The position numbers and the translations under genes are program-made. From Solirubrum koreensis (lineage in GTDB: Bacteria > Bacteroidota > Bacteroidia > Cytophagales > Hymenobacteraceae), in NCBI RefSeq assembly GCF_039541855.1, contig NZ_BAABHA010000004.1, positions 1-64,000 on the forward strand: a stretch of 64,000 nucleotides of DNA, in the 5' to 3' direction. Position 1 is the stretch's first letter, and every line of letters starts with the position of its first letter. The notes beneath the pieces were generated by a model. That model worked only from the letters and a program-made list of their open reading frames with translations, searched no databases and had not been told where the DNA came from. This document shows, in pieces, positions 43,762 to 52,437 of the stretch.

Positions 43762-43830
43762 CTATGAGTCCTGGCCGGGAATTGGGCAGGGCCACCACCA
43801 AAGCTGAAGATGAGCGGTACGGCGAATCAT
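43762..43830 (-). CDS. trpL: Tryptophan leader peptide
   Basis: A 22-codon ORF too short for normal gene calling, starting ATG ATT CGC and ending TAG. Residues 11-13 are three consecutive Trp (TGG TGG TGG at 43792-43800), followed by PCPIPGQDS. It begins about 20 nt downstream of a consensus promoter and is followed by a perfect 18-bp hairpin before trpE. This is the arrangement of ribosome-mediated attenuation: stalling on scarce charged Trp-tRNA would favour read-through. Translation is inferred, not shown. Confidence 0.85.
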   Translation of the reverse strand: MIRRTAHLQLWWWPCPIPGQDS

Positions 43831-43852
43831 GGTGAGTGAGTGGTTGACGGTG

Positions 43853-43882
43853 CAAAAGTACAACGTATTGCAATAAATGCAA
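43853..43882 (-). promoter_or_regulatory. trp operon promoter
   Basis: TTG (43880-43882) and TACTTTTG (43853-43860) on the minus strand are separated by 19 bp, a full match to the Bacteroidota TTG-N19-TAnnTTTG form. The start is expected near 43846, about 16 nt before the leader peptide. A TATTGCAATA palindrome sits in the spacer. Confidence 0.82.
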
Positions 43883-43928
43883 GCACTGACTGCAATATCA
43901 ATACACATTCAAGGCAATTATTGCAATA
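43866..43928. promoter_or_regulatory. Paired TATTGCAATA operator-like palindromes
   Basis: Two perfect 10-bp palindromes TATTGCAATA at 43866-43875 and 43919-43928, 53 bp apart (about five helical turns), with a partial copy TGCAATA at 43891-43897. The first lies between the -33 and -7 promoter elements, where a bound protein would block RNA polymerase. No regulator gene is adjacent. Confidence 0.6.
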
Positions 43929-44019
43929 TTTTCAATATAACATGCCTATATGCAGCATTCAGTTAGTACTAGACTCCTTTGAGAAGGTTTTGTTGTCAAT
44001 CTGTCAATATTTCGCTTGA

Positions 44020-45450
44020 TTATTCTTTCACCAGCGTTTCGGCGGCGCTCTTTTTGCTATTGCGCAACCGCAATGTATAGGTACCGCGAAGCAGAGCGGC
44101 TACGTTCACTGGGGTTTCGGATTGGCGAAGCGTCTGCCGCATCACCACACGCCCCGTGGTGTCGACTACCTCTAGCTTTGCTTCCCGCCAACCTGCCGGA
44201 AGCTGTACCAGCACCGTTTCCGCTGCCGGATTAGGAAAAACACTGAAGCGCACAAATGTGCCCGCTGTGCGGGCCGCGGTGGGAACAGCTGGCCGGTACA
44301 GCCACTGGTATGCCGCCGGAAACTCCCTGCGCCAAAACCATTCGGCGTGCTGGCCATCGGCGCGCACCTGGTAATTCAGATCGGCGGTGGCATGCCCGCC
44401 GCGCTGCAATGAGTCGCGCACGGCCTGCATGAGTGGTACCATGGTTTGGCTTTCCTGCGCTCCGCACACGAAGTAAAAGCGGGTGGGCTGCCCTGCCGTG
44501 GCCGGGTGCTGGCGTAAGTAATTCTTCAGCTGAGCTTCCGCAAACCAGAAAGCGGGCGAAAAAACCCCTACCCGGCCGTACACGGCGGGGTACTTTACGG
44601 CGGCGTACAACGAGATGAGCCCGCCCATACTGGAGCCGGCAATACCCGTATTCAGGCGGTCGGGCAGGGTGCGGTAATTGGTATCGATGTAGGGCTTGAG
44701 GGTTTGCACCAGAAAATCAACGTACTGGTCGCCTTGCCCGCCGCCGTACTGCGGGTTGTTCCAGGGCGAGTATTCGTTAAGTCGCTGGCCCCCGCCGTTA
44801 TCCACGGCCACGGCAATGCAGCCAGCGGGGTCAATGCCCTGCTGCTGAAGCTGGCTCATCGTTTCATCGACGCCCCACTCGCCCGAAAAGCTAGTGCAGT
44901 TGTCGAACACATTTTGGCCGTCGTGCAGGTACACCACCGGGTAGCGCCGGGTGCTGGTGGCGTAGTCGTTGGGCAAATACACCCACACCCGGCGGGTGCG
45001 CCCCAATTGGGGTATCTGAAACGATGTGCTGATAACCTGCACATTCGGCTGTAGCGCCGTGGACTGGCAGGGGCCAGCACCGCCGAGGTCTTTCCAGTTT
45101 GCCACCTGAAAGTCAACAGTAACCGGGGTGCTGCCTACCGTGTAGCGCCGGTTGGGAATGTCGGCGTACTGGGCATCGGCTTCCACCGAGGCCCAGGCGC
45201 CACGGGTAAACTTGAATTCCAAGGTTCCCGTAACCGTGGGAGCTAACGTCAGCTCGTAGCTGCCGTTCGGCTGCTTCACAAAGGCATGCGCCGCACTACC
45301 CGGGTTCCAGTTGTTGAAATTGCCCGCCACATACAACGTGGCATTAGCCGGCGTATTAGCTGGTACGCTGGTGATGCGCAACGTGGTTTGAGCGGAAATA
45401 CTGCCGCTGAGCAGCAGTAACAGAGGTAGCAGAAGAGTTGATAGTCGCAT
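44020..45450 (-). CDS. Secreted esterase with carbohydrate-binding-like domain and T9SS sorting domain
   Basis: A 476-residue secreted protein. A signal peptide (about 1-20) is followed by an E-set/CBM20-48-like domain (about 22-115, with LYVAGNFNNWNPG). Then comes a Fes/esterase-D type alpha/beta hydrolase (about 125-390) with nucleophile Ser in AGSSMGGLIS near 272 and His in ADGQHAEWFWRREFPAAYQWL near 366. The C-terminal 75 residues (VFPNPAAETVLVQL) form a T9SS sorting domain, so the protein is exported through T9SS. It may remove ester groups from a glycan. It is divergent from the sus-like genes. Confidence 0.9.
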   Translation of the reverse strand: MRLSTLLLPLLLLLSGSISAQTTLRITSVPANTPANATLYVAGNFNNWNPGSAAHAFVKQPNGSYELTLAPTVTGTLEFKFTRGAWASVEADAQYADIPNRRYTVGSTPVTVDFQVANWKDLGGAGPCQSTALQPNVQVISTSFQIPQLGRTRRVWVYLPNDYATSTRRYPVVYLHDGQNVFDNCTSFSGEWGVDETMSQLQQQGIDPAGCIAVAVDNGGGQRLNEYSPWNNPQYGGGQGDQYVDFLVQTLKPYIDTNYRTLPDRLNTGIAGSSMGGLISLYAAVKYPAVYGRVGVFSPAFWFAEAQLKNYLRQHPATAGQPTRFYFVCGAQESQTMVPLMQAVRDSLQRGGHATADLNYQVRADGQHAEWFWRREFPAAYQWLYRPAVPTAARTAGTFVRFSVFPNPAAETVLVQLPAGWREAKLEVVDTTGRVVMRQTLRQSETPVNVAALLRGTYTLRLRNSKKSAAETLVKE

Positions 45451-45864
45451 GTGGAAACGGGAAAAGGCAAATCAACGATGGCCGGAGGAGGCTGTGAAAA
45501 CGAATAATGAAGCGGTCCAGGGTTATTTCTTAGGGGTCGGCTTTCCCCAAGGATTCTTTCAGGCTCCGGCCTGGGCTATATAACCATCCCCAGGCAAGTG
45601 CACAACACCCAGGGGCTTGATTTACCACGGAATTGTAACCCCTCCCCAAGTGCTGTTTGCGGCCGCCTGCACCGCGAAGTTGGCTGATAGTTGACTTTGC
45701 TGGCGGCAAAACTTTATCTTGCGGAGTTTATTTAGCAATTAGCACGCAGAAAGGCTAACTTAAAAACCCGCACAGCTGCTTTCGCAATCGTTCCCGGTAA
45801 CGTTTTTCACGCCCCCATCCCCACTCCCTATTTCCCCGACGCGTCTCACCCTTCAACCAATTTC
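45451..45864. other. Regulatory region of the sus-like operon
   Basis: A 414-bp divergent region between the esterase gene and susC. It holds no ORF, tRNA or long repeat. A weak promoter-like pair TTG (45691-45693) and TATCTTG (45715-45721) lies about 150 bp before susC. No palindromic operator was seen here, unlike the region at 53.9 kb. Confidence 0.4.
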
Positions 45865-48800
45865 ATGTTCCCCATGAAGCACACTTACCTGCCGAAACTT
45901 TGGTTTCTGCTTTTCTTATTCATCTGTTGCAGCCTGAGCGCCGCGGCCCAAACGGGTAGCATCAGCGGCCGCTTGCTCGACGACAAAAATCAACCGTTGC
46001 CGGGTGTTACGGTATTGGTAGAAGGCACTCAGCTCGGTACATCAACCAACTCCGAAGGCAGTTTCCTGATCCAGAACGTGCCGGCAGGTGCGCAAACCGT
46101 GGTAGCCTCGTTTGTAGGTTACACCTCCAAGCGTCTGCCCGTAACGGTAACGGCGGGCCAAACCGTAACAATTGCCAATACTGTCCTGGCGGAAAACACC
46201 ACTTTGCTGAGTGAAGCAGTGGTAGTGGGCTACGGCGTGCAGCGGCGGCAAGACGTAACGGGCTCCATTTCCACGGTGCAGTCCAAGGATTTCGTGCAGG
46301 GCCAAGTAACCAACCCCGAGCAGCTGGTACAGGGCAAGATTGCCGGCGTAAACGTAACGACCGGCGGCGGCGCGCCCGGCGCCGGTACTACCGTTCGCAT
46401 ACGGGGCAACTCCTCGCTCAACGCCAGCAACGACCCACTCTTCGTTATCGACGGGGTACCGGTGGACAAAGGCGGCATTTCCGGCGCCAGCAACCCGCTT
46501 ACCCTCATCAACCCGAACGATATCGAGTCGGTAACCGTGCTCAAGGACGCCTCGGCCACGGCCATCTACGGCAGCCGGGCTTCGGCGGGGGTAATTCTCA
46601 TCACCACCAAGCGCGGCGTGCAGGGCGAAAATCTGACCGTGAACCTGAACTCGCAAACCTCCGTTTCGCGCCGCGCCAACAAGTACGAGGTGCTGGGCGC
46701 CGACGAATTCCGGGAGCGGATTCGTGCCAACGGCAACGCCGGCCAGATAGCTACGCTGGGCGCGGCTAACACCGACTGGCAGGGCGAGATTTTCCGCTCT
46801 GCCGCCACCTTCGACAACAACGTGAGCCTGAACGGCAACGTGAAGAACGTGCCGTTCCGCATCTCGTACGGTAACCTCAACCAGCAGGGCATCGTCATCA
46901 CCAACAAGCTGCAGCGCCACACCGGCTCCATTAGCCTCACCCCCGTGCTGCTCGACGGCAACCTGCGCATCGACGTGAATGCCAAAGGCTCCCGCGTTGA
47001 CAACCGCTTCATCGACAACGGCCAGATTGGGGCCGCCGTCCTGTTTGACCCCACGCAGCCCGTTCGGTCTCCGGAAGCGCAGTTCAACCCGTTTGGCGGC
47101 TACTTCCAGTTTCTGCAGGCCAACGGCAACCCCCGTGGCTTGGCCCCGGGCAACCCCGTGGCCGCGCTCAACAACACCAACAACGTCAGCGTAGTCGACC
47201 GCTTCATCGGCAACGTGCAGCTCGATTACAAGCTGCCGTTCGTGCCGGGCCTGCGCGCCAACATCAACCTTGCCACCGACCTCTCGCGAGGCGAAGGCTC
47301 CACCACCATTAACCCGCAGGACTTTGGCAACTTCAACGCCGACCCTGTGACCAACCCCAACCGCGACCCCAACCTGAGCGGCCGCTACACACAGTTCCAG
47401 CAAGACAAGGACATGCGCCTGCTGGAAACCTACGTGGCCTACGCCAAAGATTTCAGCGGCACCAAGTTTGACATCCTGGCCGGCTACTCCTATCAGGATT
47501 TCCAGGACCAGGGACCCAACTTCCTGCCCCTGCGCTTCGACCGCACCACCCAGGTAAACCCCACCGAACGGCTGACCGTGCCCGGCTTTTACAGCCAGCT
47601 GACGCTGCTCTCGTACTTTGCCCGTACCACCCTGAACGTAAAGGACCGCTACCTGCTCACGGCCACGCTGCGTAACGACAACACCTCGCGCTTTGCCGAG
47701 GAAACCCGCAGCGGCTACTTTCCCGCCGTGGGCCTGGGCTGGCGCCTGAAGGGCGAGAATTTCCTGGCCAACAACGCCACCATTTCCGAGCTAAAGCTGC
47801 GCGCCGGCTGGGGCCAGACCGGGCAGCAGGATGTGGGTGGCCTCTACGACTTCCTGCCGCGTTACGTGATAGGCAACTCGGCCGCGCAGTACCAGTTCGG
47901 CCAGAACTTCATTACCACGGCTCGGCCCTCGGGCTACAACCGCGAGCTGCAGTGGGAAACCACCACCACGCTGAACGCGGGCCTGGACTGGGGTATTTTG
48001 GACAACCGCATTTCCGGTACCCTGGACGTGTACGACCGCCGCACCACTGACCTGCTGGCCAATGTAAACGTGCCGGCCGGCGCCAACCTCACCAACCAGC
48101 TCAACGCCAACATCGGCTCGCTGCGCAACCGCGGCATTGAATTGGGCATCAACGCGGCGCCCATTCAGTCGGAGGCGTTTAACTGGGACGTGAACTTCAA
48201 CGTGGCCTACAACACCAACGAAATTACGGATCTGGGCCCGCAGGACGCCAACTTCCAGGGCTTCAACGTGGGCGGTATTCCCGGCGGCACAGGCAGCAAC
48301 ATCCAGATTCAGTCGGTGGGCTTCCCCATCAACAGCTTCTTCGTGCTCCAGCAGGTGTATAACGCCGACGGCCGCCCCGTAGAGGGTCTCTACGTAGACC
48401 GCGACGGCAACGGCATCATCAACGAGCGCGACTACTACCGCTACAAGCAGCCGAACGCGCTGACCAACCTGGGCTTCACGTCCAACATGGCCTACCGCGA
48501 CTTCTCCCTCTCGTTTGTGCTGCGCGCCAGCCTGGGCAACTACGTGTTCAACGCCACGGCCGCTAACCTGGCCAACTACGCCAACGCCACCGGCTCCACA
48601 GGCTTTTTAACCAACCTGCCCACCGACGTACGCAACACGGGTTTCCGCACCCAGCAGATCTTCAGCGACTACTACATGGAGAACGGCTCGTTCCTGCGCG
48701 GCGAAAACATCACGCTCGGTTACAATGTTGGCAAAGTATTCCGCGAAGGATCGAATCTTCGCCTCACGGCGGCTGTTCAGAACGCATTCCTGGTTACCAA

Positions 48801-48897
48801 ATACTCTGGCCTCGACCCCGAGATTTTTGGTGGCATCGACAACAACTTCTACCCACGTGCCCGCACGTTCACTTTCGGGATCAACGCCAGCTTCTAA
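45865..48897 (+). CDS. susC: SusC/RagA-type TonB-dependent outer-membrane transporter
   Basis: A 1010-residue SusC-like transporter. After the signal peptide (about 1-28) comes a carboxypeptidase-regulatory-like domain (about 30-110), then a plug domain with DVTGSISTVQSKDF and IRGNSSLNASNDPLFVIDGVPVDKGG (about 115-240), and a beta-barrel ending in an aromatic residue (FGINASF). It imports glycans or peptides with TonB energy and pairs with the SusD-like protein encoded 12 bp downstream. An in-frame ATG three codons later is an alternative start. The substrate is not certain, though starch-acting neighbours suggest maltodextrins. Confidence 0.93.
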   Translation: MFPMKHTYLPKLWFLLFLFICCSLSAAAQTGSISGRLLDDKNQPLPGVTVLVEGTQLGTSTNSEGSFLIQNVPAGAQTVVASFVGYTSKRLPVTVTAGQTVTIANTVLAENTTLLSEAVVVGYGVQRRQDVTGSISTVQSKDFVQGQVTNPEQLVQGKIAGVNVTTGGGAPGAGTTVRIRGNSSLNASNDPLFVIDGVPVDKGGISGASNPLTLINPNDIESVTVLKDASATAIYGSRASAGVILITTKRGVQGENLTVNLNSQTSVSRRANKYEVLGADEFRERIRANGNAGQIATLGAANTDWQGEIFRSAATFDNNVSLNGNVKNVPFRISYGNLNQQGIVITNKLQRHTGSISLTPVLLDGNLRIDVNAKGSRVDNRFIDNGQIGAAVLFDPTQPVRSPEAQFNPFGGYFQFLQANGNPRGLAPGNPVAALNNTNNVSVVDRFIGNVQLDYKLPFVPGLRANINLATDLSRGEGSTTINPQDFGNFNADPVTNPNRDPNLSGRYTQFQQDKDMRLLETYVAYAKDFSGTKFDILAGYSYQDFQDQGPNFLPLRFDRTTQVNPTERLTVPGFYSQLTLLSYFARTTLNVKDRYLLTATLRNDNTSRFAEETRSGYFPAVGLGWRLKGENFLANNATISELKLRAGWGQTGQQDVGGLYDFLPRYVIGNSAAQYQFGQNFITTARPSGYNRELQWETTTTLNAGLDWGILDNRISGTLDVYDRRTTDLLANVNVPAGANLTNQLNANIGSLRNRGIELGINAAPIQSEAFNWDVNFNVAYNTNEITDLGPQDANFQGFNVGGIPGGTGSNIQIQSVGFPINSFFVLQQVYNADGRPVEGLYVDRDGNGIINERDYYRYKQPNALTNLGFTSNMAYRDFSLSFVLRASLGNYVFNATAANLANYANATGSTGFLTNLPTDVRNTGFRTQQIFSDYYMENGSFLRGENITLGYNVGKVFREGSNLRLTAAVQNAFLVTKYSGLDPEIFGGIDNNFYPRARTFTFGINASF

Positions 48898-48909
48898 TTT
48901 TCCCAGCCG

Positions 48910-50550
48910 ATGAATATGTTTTTAACCCGCGGATTGCTGATTGCCTCCGCTGCTTTGGCACTGGGCGCCGGCACCGTTTCCTGTACCAAGGACCTGGACC
49001 GCACCCCCAAATTTGAGCAAACGCCCGATAAAGTGTACGTGGACCTGGCCGGCTACCGCTCGGTGCTGGCCAAGCTCTACGCCGGCTTCGCCGTAACGGG
49101 CCAGCAGGGCCCGGCCGGCGCCGGCGACATCGGGGGCATCGACGAAGGTTTCTCCGATTACCTGCGCCAGTACTGGAGCGCCCAGGAGCTGTCCACCGAC
49201 GAGGCCATCATTGCCTGGCCCGACGCCGGGGTGCGCGACTGGCACAACATGAACTGGACGTCGAGCAACCCCTTCATCCGGGGCCTTTACTACCGTATCT
49301 ACTACGAAATTGCCATCTGCAACGAGTTCATCCGGGAGTCGGCCGATGACAAGCTTTCGACCCGCCTTTCCGGCGGCGACGTAGCCTCGGCCCGGCGCTT
49401 CCGGGCCGAGGCGCGTTTCCTGCGTGCGGTTTCCTACATGCACGCGCTCGACCTGTTCGGGGGCGGCCCGTTCGTTACCGAAAGCGACCCGGTGGGCTCG
49501 TTCCGCCCGCCCTACGCCTCCCGGCAGCAGCTGTTCGATTACGTGGAAAGCGAGTTGCTGGCTCTGAGCACCGACGCAGATTTTGCCGACGCCCGCACCA
49601 ACGAGTACGCCCGAGTCGACAAAGCCGCGGCTTGGGCCATGCTTTCGCGTCTCTACTTGAACGCGCAGGTGTACACCGGCACGGCCCGCTACAACGACGC
49701 GGCCACCTACGCCAAGCGCGTGATTGATGCCGGCTACTCGCTGGCCACCCCGGCCGCTACCGCTGTTTCCTCGTCGTACGGCCGCTTGTTTATGGCCGAC
49801 AACAACGTGGCCCCGCTTACCAACGAGATTGTGTGGCCCATTGCCTTCGATGTGAACAACACGCAGAGCTTCGGGGGCACCACTTTCCTGGTGAACGGTT
49901 CCACAGGCTCGCAGGCAGGTTGGCAAGCCCGCGTGGGCATGAGCACTGGCTGGCAGGGCATCCGAACTACCCGCAACCTGTTCCAGCTTTTCCCCGATAC
50001 GGCTGCAGACCGCCGGGGACGCTTCTGGACCCAGGGGCAGACCCTCGAGATTGACGACCAAGGTGTGTTTACCCAAGGTTTTGGGGTAACCAAATACCGC
50101 AACGTGAACTCGGCGGGCATTGCCCAGGGCGGGGCCCAGAACCAGTCTAGCATTGACTTCCCCATGATTCGCCTGGCCGAGGTCATGCTGAACTACTCGG
50201 AAGCGGTGGCACGCGGTGGCACGGGCGACCGAGCCCTGGCGCTTTCCTACATAAACCAGATTCGTCGCCGCGGTTTTGGCCTGCCCATTGGCACGCCCAG
50301 CTCGGCGGCCGATGTGGCCACGCTCAGCGCTGATTTTATCCTCGACGAGCGTGCCCGGGAATTGCATTGGGAAGGCTTCCGCCGCACCGATCTGATTCGT
50401 TACGGCCGCTTTGTAGAGGGCACCTACCTCTGGCCTTGGAAAGGCGGGACGCGTAACGGCCGCGGCGTGGAAAGCTTCCGCGTACTGTATCCAATTCCGG
50501 CTTCTGACCTAGCGGTAAACCCTAACCTACGGCAGAATACCGGCTACTAA
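48910..50550 (+). CDS. susD: SusD/RagB-type outer-membrane lipoprotein
   Basis: A 546-residue SusD-family lipoprotein. The signal peptide ends in GTVSC with the lipidated Cys at about residue 26. The helical TPR scaffold includes FRAEARFLRAVSYMHALDLFGGGPF near 165, the middle has AAAWAMLSRLYLNAQVY and the C-terminus ILDERARELHWEGFRRTDLIRYGRF near 475-500, a family hallmark. It caps the SusC transporter and binds the glycan. Confidence 0.94.
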   Translation: MNMFLTRGLLIASAALALGAGTVSCTKDLDRTPKFEQTPDKVYVDLAGYRSVLAKLYAGFAVTGQQGPAGAGDIGGIDEGFSDYLRQYWSAQELSTDEAIIAWPDAGVRDWHNMNWTSSNPFIRGLYYRIYYEIAICNEFIRESADDKLSTRLSGGDVASARRFRAEARFLRAVSYMHALDLFGGGPFVTESDPVGSFRPPYASRQQLFDYVESELLALSTDADFADARTNEYARVDKAAAWAMLSRLYLNAQVYTGTARYNDAATYAKRVIDAGYSLATPAATAVSSSYGRLFMADNNVAPLTNEIVWPIAFDVNNTQSFGGTTFLVNGSTGSQAGWQARVGMSTGWQGIRTTRNLFQLFPDTAADRRGRFWTQGQTLEIDDQGVFTQGFGVTKYRNVNSAGIAQGGAQNQSSIDFPMIRLAEVMLNYSEAVARGGTGDRALALSYINQIRRRGFGLPIGTPSSAADVATLSADFILDERARELHWEGFRRTDLIRYGRFVEGTYLWPWKGGTRNGRGVESFRVLYPIPASDLAVNPNLRQNTGY

Positions 50551-50562
50551 TGCCTGAAGCAA

Positions 50563-50583
50563 CCGGCCCCACCAAGGGGCCGG
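50563..50583 (+). terminator. Intra-operon hairpin between susD and susE
   Basis: A short perfect 8-bp GC stem (50563-50570 and 50576-50583) with a 5-nt loop, 12 bp after the susD stop codon. It has no clear U-tract. It could stabilise the upstream mRNA or cause partial termination so that susE is made at a lower level. Confidence 0.5.
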
Positions 50584-50616
50584 GGGTTTGCAATTCACTT
50601 TAAATTTTTCACAAAC

Positions 50617-51411
50617 ATGAAAAACTGGTTAACTAAACTAGTTGGGCTATGGCTCCTGCTGTTTGTCTTCTCGGCTTGCGAGAAAGACGAAACGCGGGTA
50701 GTCATGACCCAGGGCGCTGCCCCCCAGCTAACGGCCTCCTCTACCACGGCTTCTCTGGTACAGGCCAACGCCGCCAGCAACGCGGTTACCTACACCTGGA
50801 CCGCAGCCGATTTTGGATACCAAGCGGCTGTTGGCTATGTCCTGCAATTTGCCCGCCAAGGCACCAACTTTGCTAACCCAATGGAGTTCAACATGGGCGC
50901 CGAGCTCAGCAAAACCTTCACGGTTGGAGAGCTGAACGGTTTGTACATGTCTTTCGACTGCAACGCGGCCGGGGTGAATGCCCGCCTCGACGTACGCGTG
51001 AAGGCTACCCTTACCGATGCCATGCCGCCCGTATTGTCGAACGTAACCACTATTCAGGCTACGCCCTACCAGGCGCAGCAGCTCCCAAGCGAACGGTGGG
51101 CCATCATCGGCTCGGCTACGGCCAACGGCTGGGGCACCGAAACCCCCATGAACTACGATTTTTGCACCCGTACCTGGACCATTACGCTCCCGCTAACGGC
51201 TGCCGAATTCAAGTTCCGCGCCAACAACAGCTGGGACAAAAACCTGGGCGACGAGGGCACCGGCGACGCCATGACCACTGGCCGCAAGCTGGTTTACAAC
51301 GTGGCGCCCACTCCTAACCCGCCAAACATCGCGCTGCCTGCTGCCGGCACTTACACTGTTACGCTCGATGTAAACGCAACCCCCAACCCAATCTTCACGC
51401 TGCGCCGATAA
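50617..51411 (+). CDS. susE: SusE/SusF-like starch-binding outer-membrane lipoprotein
   Basis: A 264-residue lipoprotein: signal peptide ending VFSAC with the lipidated Cys near residue 21. Residues about 40-150 form a SusE-type Ig-like domain (TYTWTAADFGYQAAVGYVLQF and FTVGELNGLYMSFDCNAAG). The C-terminal domain (about 165-264) has RWAIIGSATANGWGTETPMNYDF and FKFRANNSWDKNLGDEG, a starch-binding fold of SusE/F. It supports glycan capture at the cell surface. Third gene of the sus-like operon. Confidence 0.85.
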   Translation: MKNWLTKLVGLWLLLFVFSACEKDETRVVMTQGAAPQLTASSTTASLVQANAASNAVTYTWTAADFGYQAAVGYVLQFARQGTNFANPMEFNMGAELSKTFTVGELNGLYMSFDCNAAGVNARLDVRVKATLTDAMPPVLSNVTTIQATPYQAQQLPSERWAIIGSATANGWGTETPMNYDFCTRTWTITLPLTAAEFKFRANNSWDKNLGDEGTGDAMTTGRKLVYNVAPTPNPPNIALPAAGTYTVTLDVNATPNPIFTLRR

Positions 51412-51439
51412 ACCGGGGCGAAGTACTACCCGTTCCATC

Positions 51440-51472
51440 AAAGTCCCGCTCATAGCCATGAGCGGGACTTTT
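51440..51472 (+). terminator. Terminator of the sus-like operon
   Basis: A perfect 14-bp inverted repeat (51440-51453 and 51458-51471) with a 4-nt loop and a TTTT run, 28 bp after the susE stop codon. Confidence 0.82.
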
Positions 51473-52377
51473 GCATTCCATGGCCTTCCTAGGAACCGAT
51501 ACGCAGCTTATCAGAGCACGGGGTTCCCATTGCGGGGCTGCTACACATTCGCTGGCCCTTCCCACTATTCTGGAAAGGGCCCCGCACGGTTGTAGAGGCA
51601 CCAGAAACTTACCCTGACCTGCCAGAGCAACTTTCAGGTCGGTGTATGGTCTGCATGTAGCGCGAACTGTGTACGCGTACGCAACAATTGTCGCGCAAAC
51701 AGAGCAGGCCCTAGCGCGAACATGAGCACCGGTGTAAGTACCCGTTTATACGCAATTATACAGATAGTGAGGCCCCGTAGGCTCACTCTTGGCCCTGCAC
51801 CCAAAGAGCCGGGGCTAGGGTTAACAGGCGCCAATTGAAGCCTACTAATCTGTGACTACTTTACAGCTCTGTCCTATTTTGTCGCCGCACGTACCGCCAC
51901 CCAGTTACTCCGGTTTGCCCAAGGGTTTTCTGCTGCCAGCGTTTGCGGTCCATAGCCACAAACGCTGGCAGCCCTTGCGCAGCACAGCTGCACCGGGCCG
52001 CTCGCAGTTGGCGCTGGCTATTTTTCGGTTTTACCAGCCACAGCCTTCGGCCTACACCTGTTTGGCTCGCTGGGCGGCCCGCGTGTCCCAAACCAGATTG
52101 GAGCGGCCCCTTTACAGCGCCGCTGAGCTACGCAGGCTACGGCCCCACTGCGTGCGGGTAGCCAAAAGTTTTGAAAGCCAGAATAGCTATACCAAGCCTG
52201 TCTGAGCGTGGCAAGAGCTCGTGTTGTGTCTCACTATGTGGTTGCAGACATTACTACCGATTGCCGCACCAGACTCTTGCTTTCGTTGCTCGTTGCCACT
52301 GAATGTCGCCCCTTATGGTTCTGGCTTTATTTCCGAAAAGTACAGATGAGCAACAAGCAAACTTCTAACTCGCGCAC
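51473..52377. other. Long non-coding or degenerate region
   Basis: About 0.9 kb without a convincing gene. Reading frames of 60-120 codons exist, notably 51852-52205 plus, but none has a recognisable domain, signal peptide or good codon pattern. An inverted repeat with perfect 13-bp arms (51933-51945 and 51959-51971) lies inside. It may hold a decayed gene or a mobile-element remnant. Confidence 0.45.
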
Positions 52378-52416
52378 AAAAAAGCCCTGGTGCTTTGCGT
52401 GCGCCAGGGCTTTTTT
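52378..52416. terminator. Terminator of the 52.4-kb T9SS gene
   Basis: An AAAAAAGCCCTGG...CCAGGGCTTTTTT inverted repeat placed 22 bp after the stop codon of the minus-strand gene, with T-runs in both directions. Confidence 0.8.
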
Positions 52417-52437
52417 AATGTAAACCAAGTAATTGCT

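Noticed and set aside
46042..47403. A 453-codon open frame on the minus strand
   Set aside because: Antisense to susC, with the same compositional signature as other shadows.
48922..50367. A 481-codon open frame on the minus strand
   Set aside because: Antisense to susD, Val/Gly/His-rich with no domain.
51852..52205. A 117-codon frame in the 52-kb gap
   Set aside because: Cys, Arg and Ser-rich product with no domain, signal or good start context; kept only as an unexplained region.
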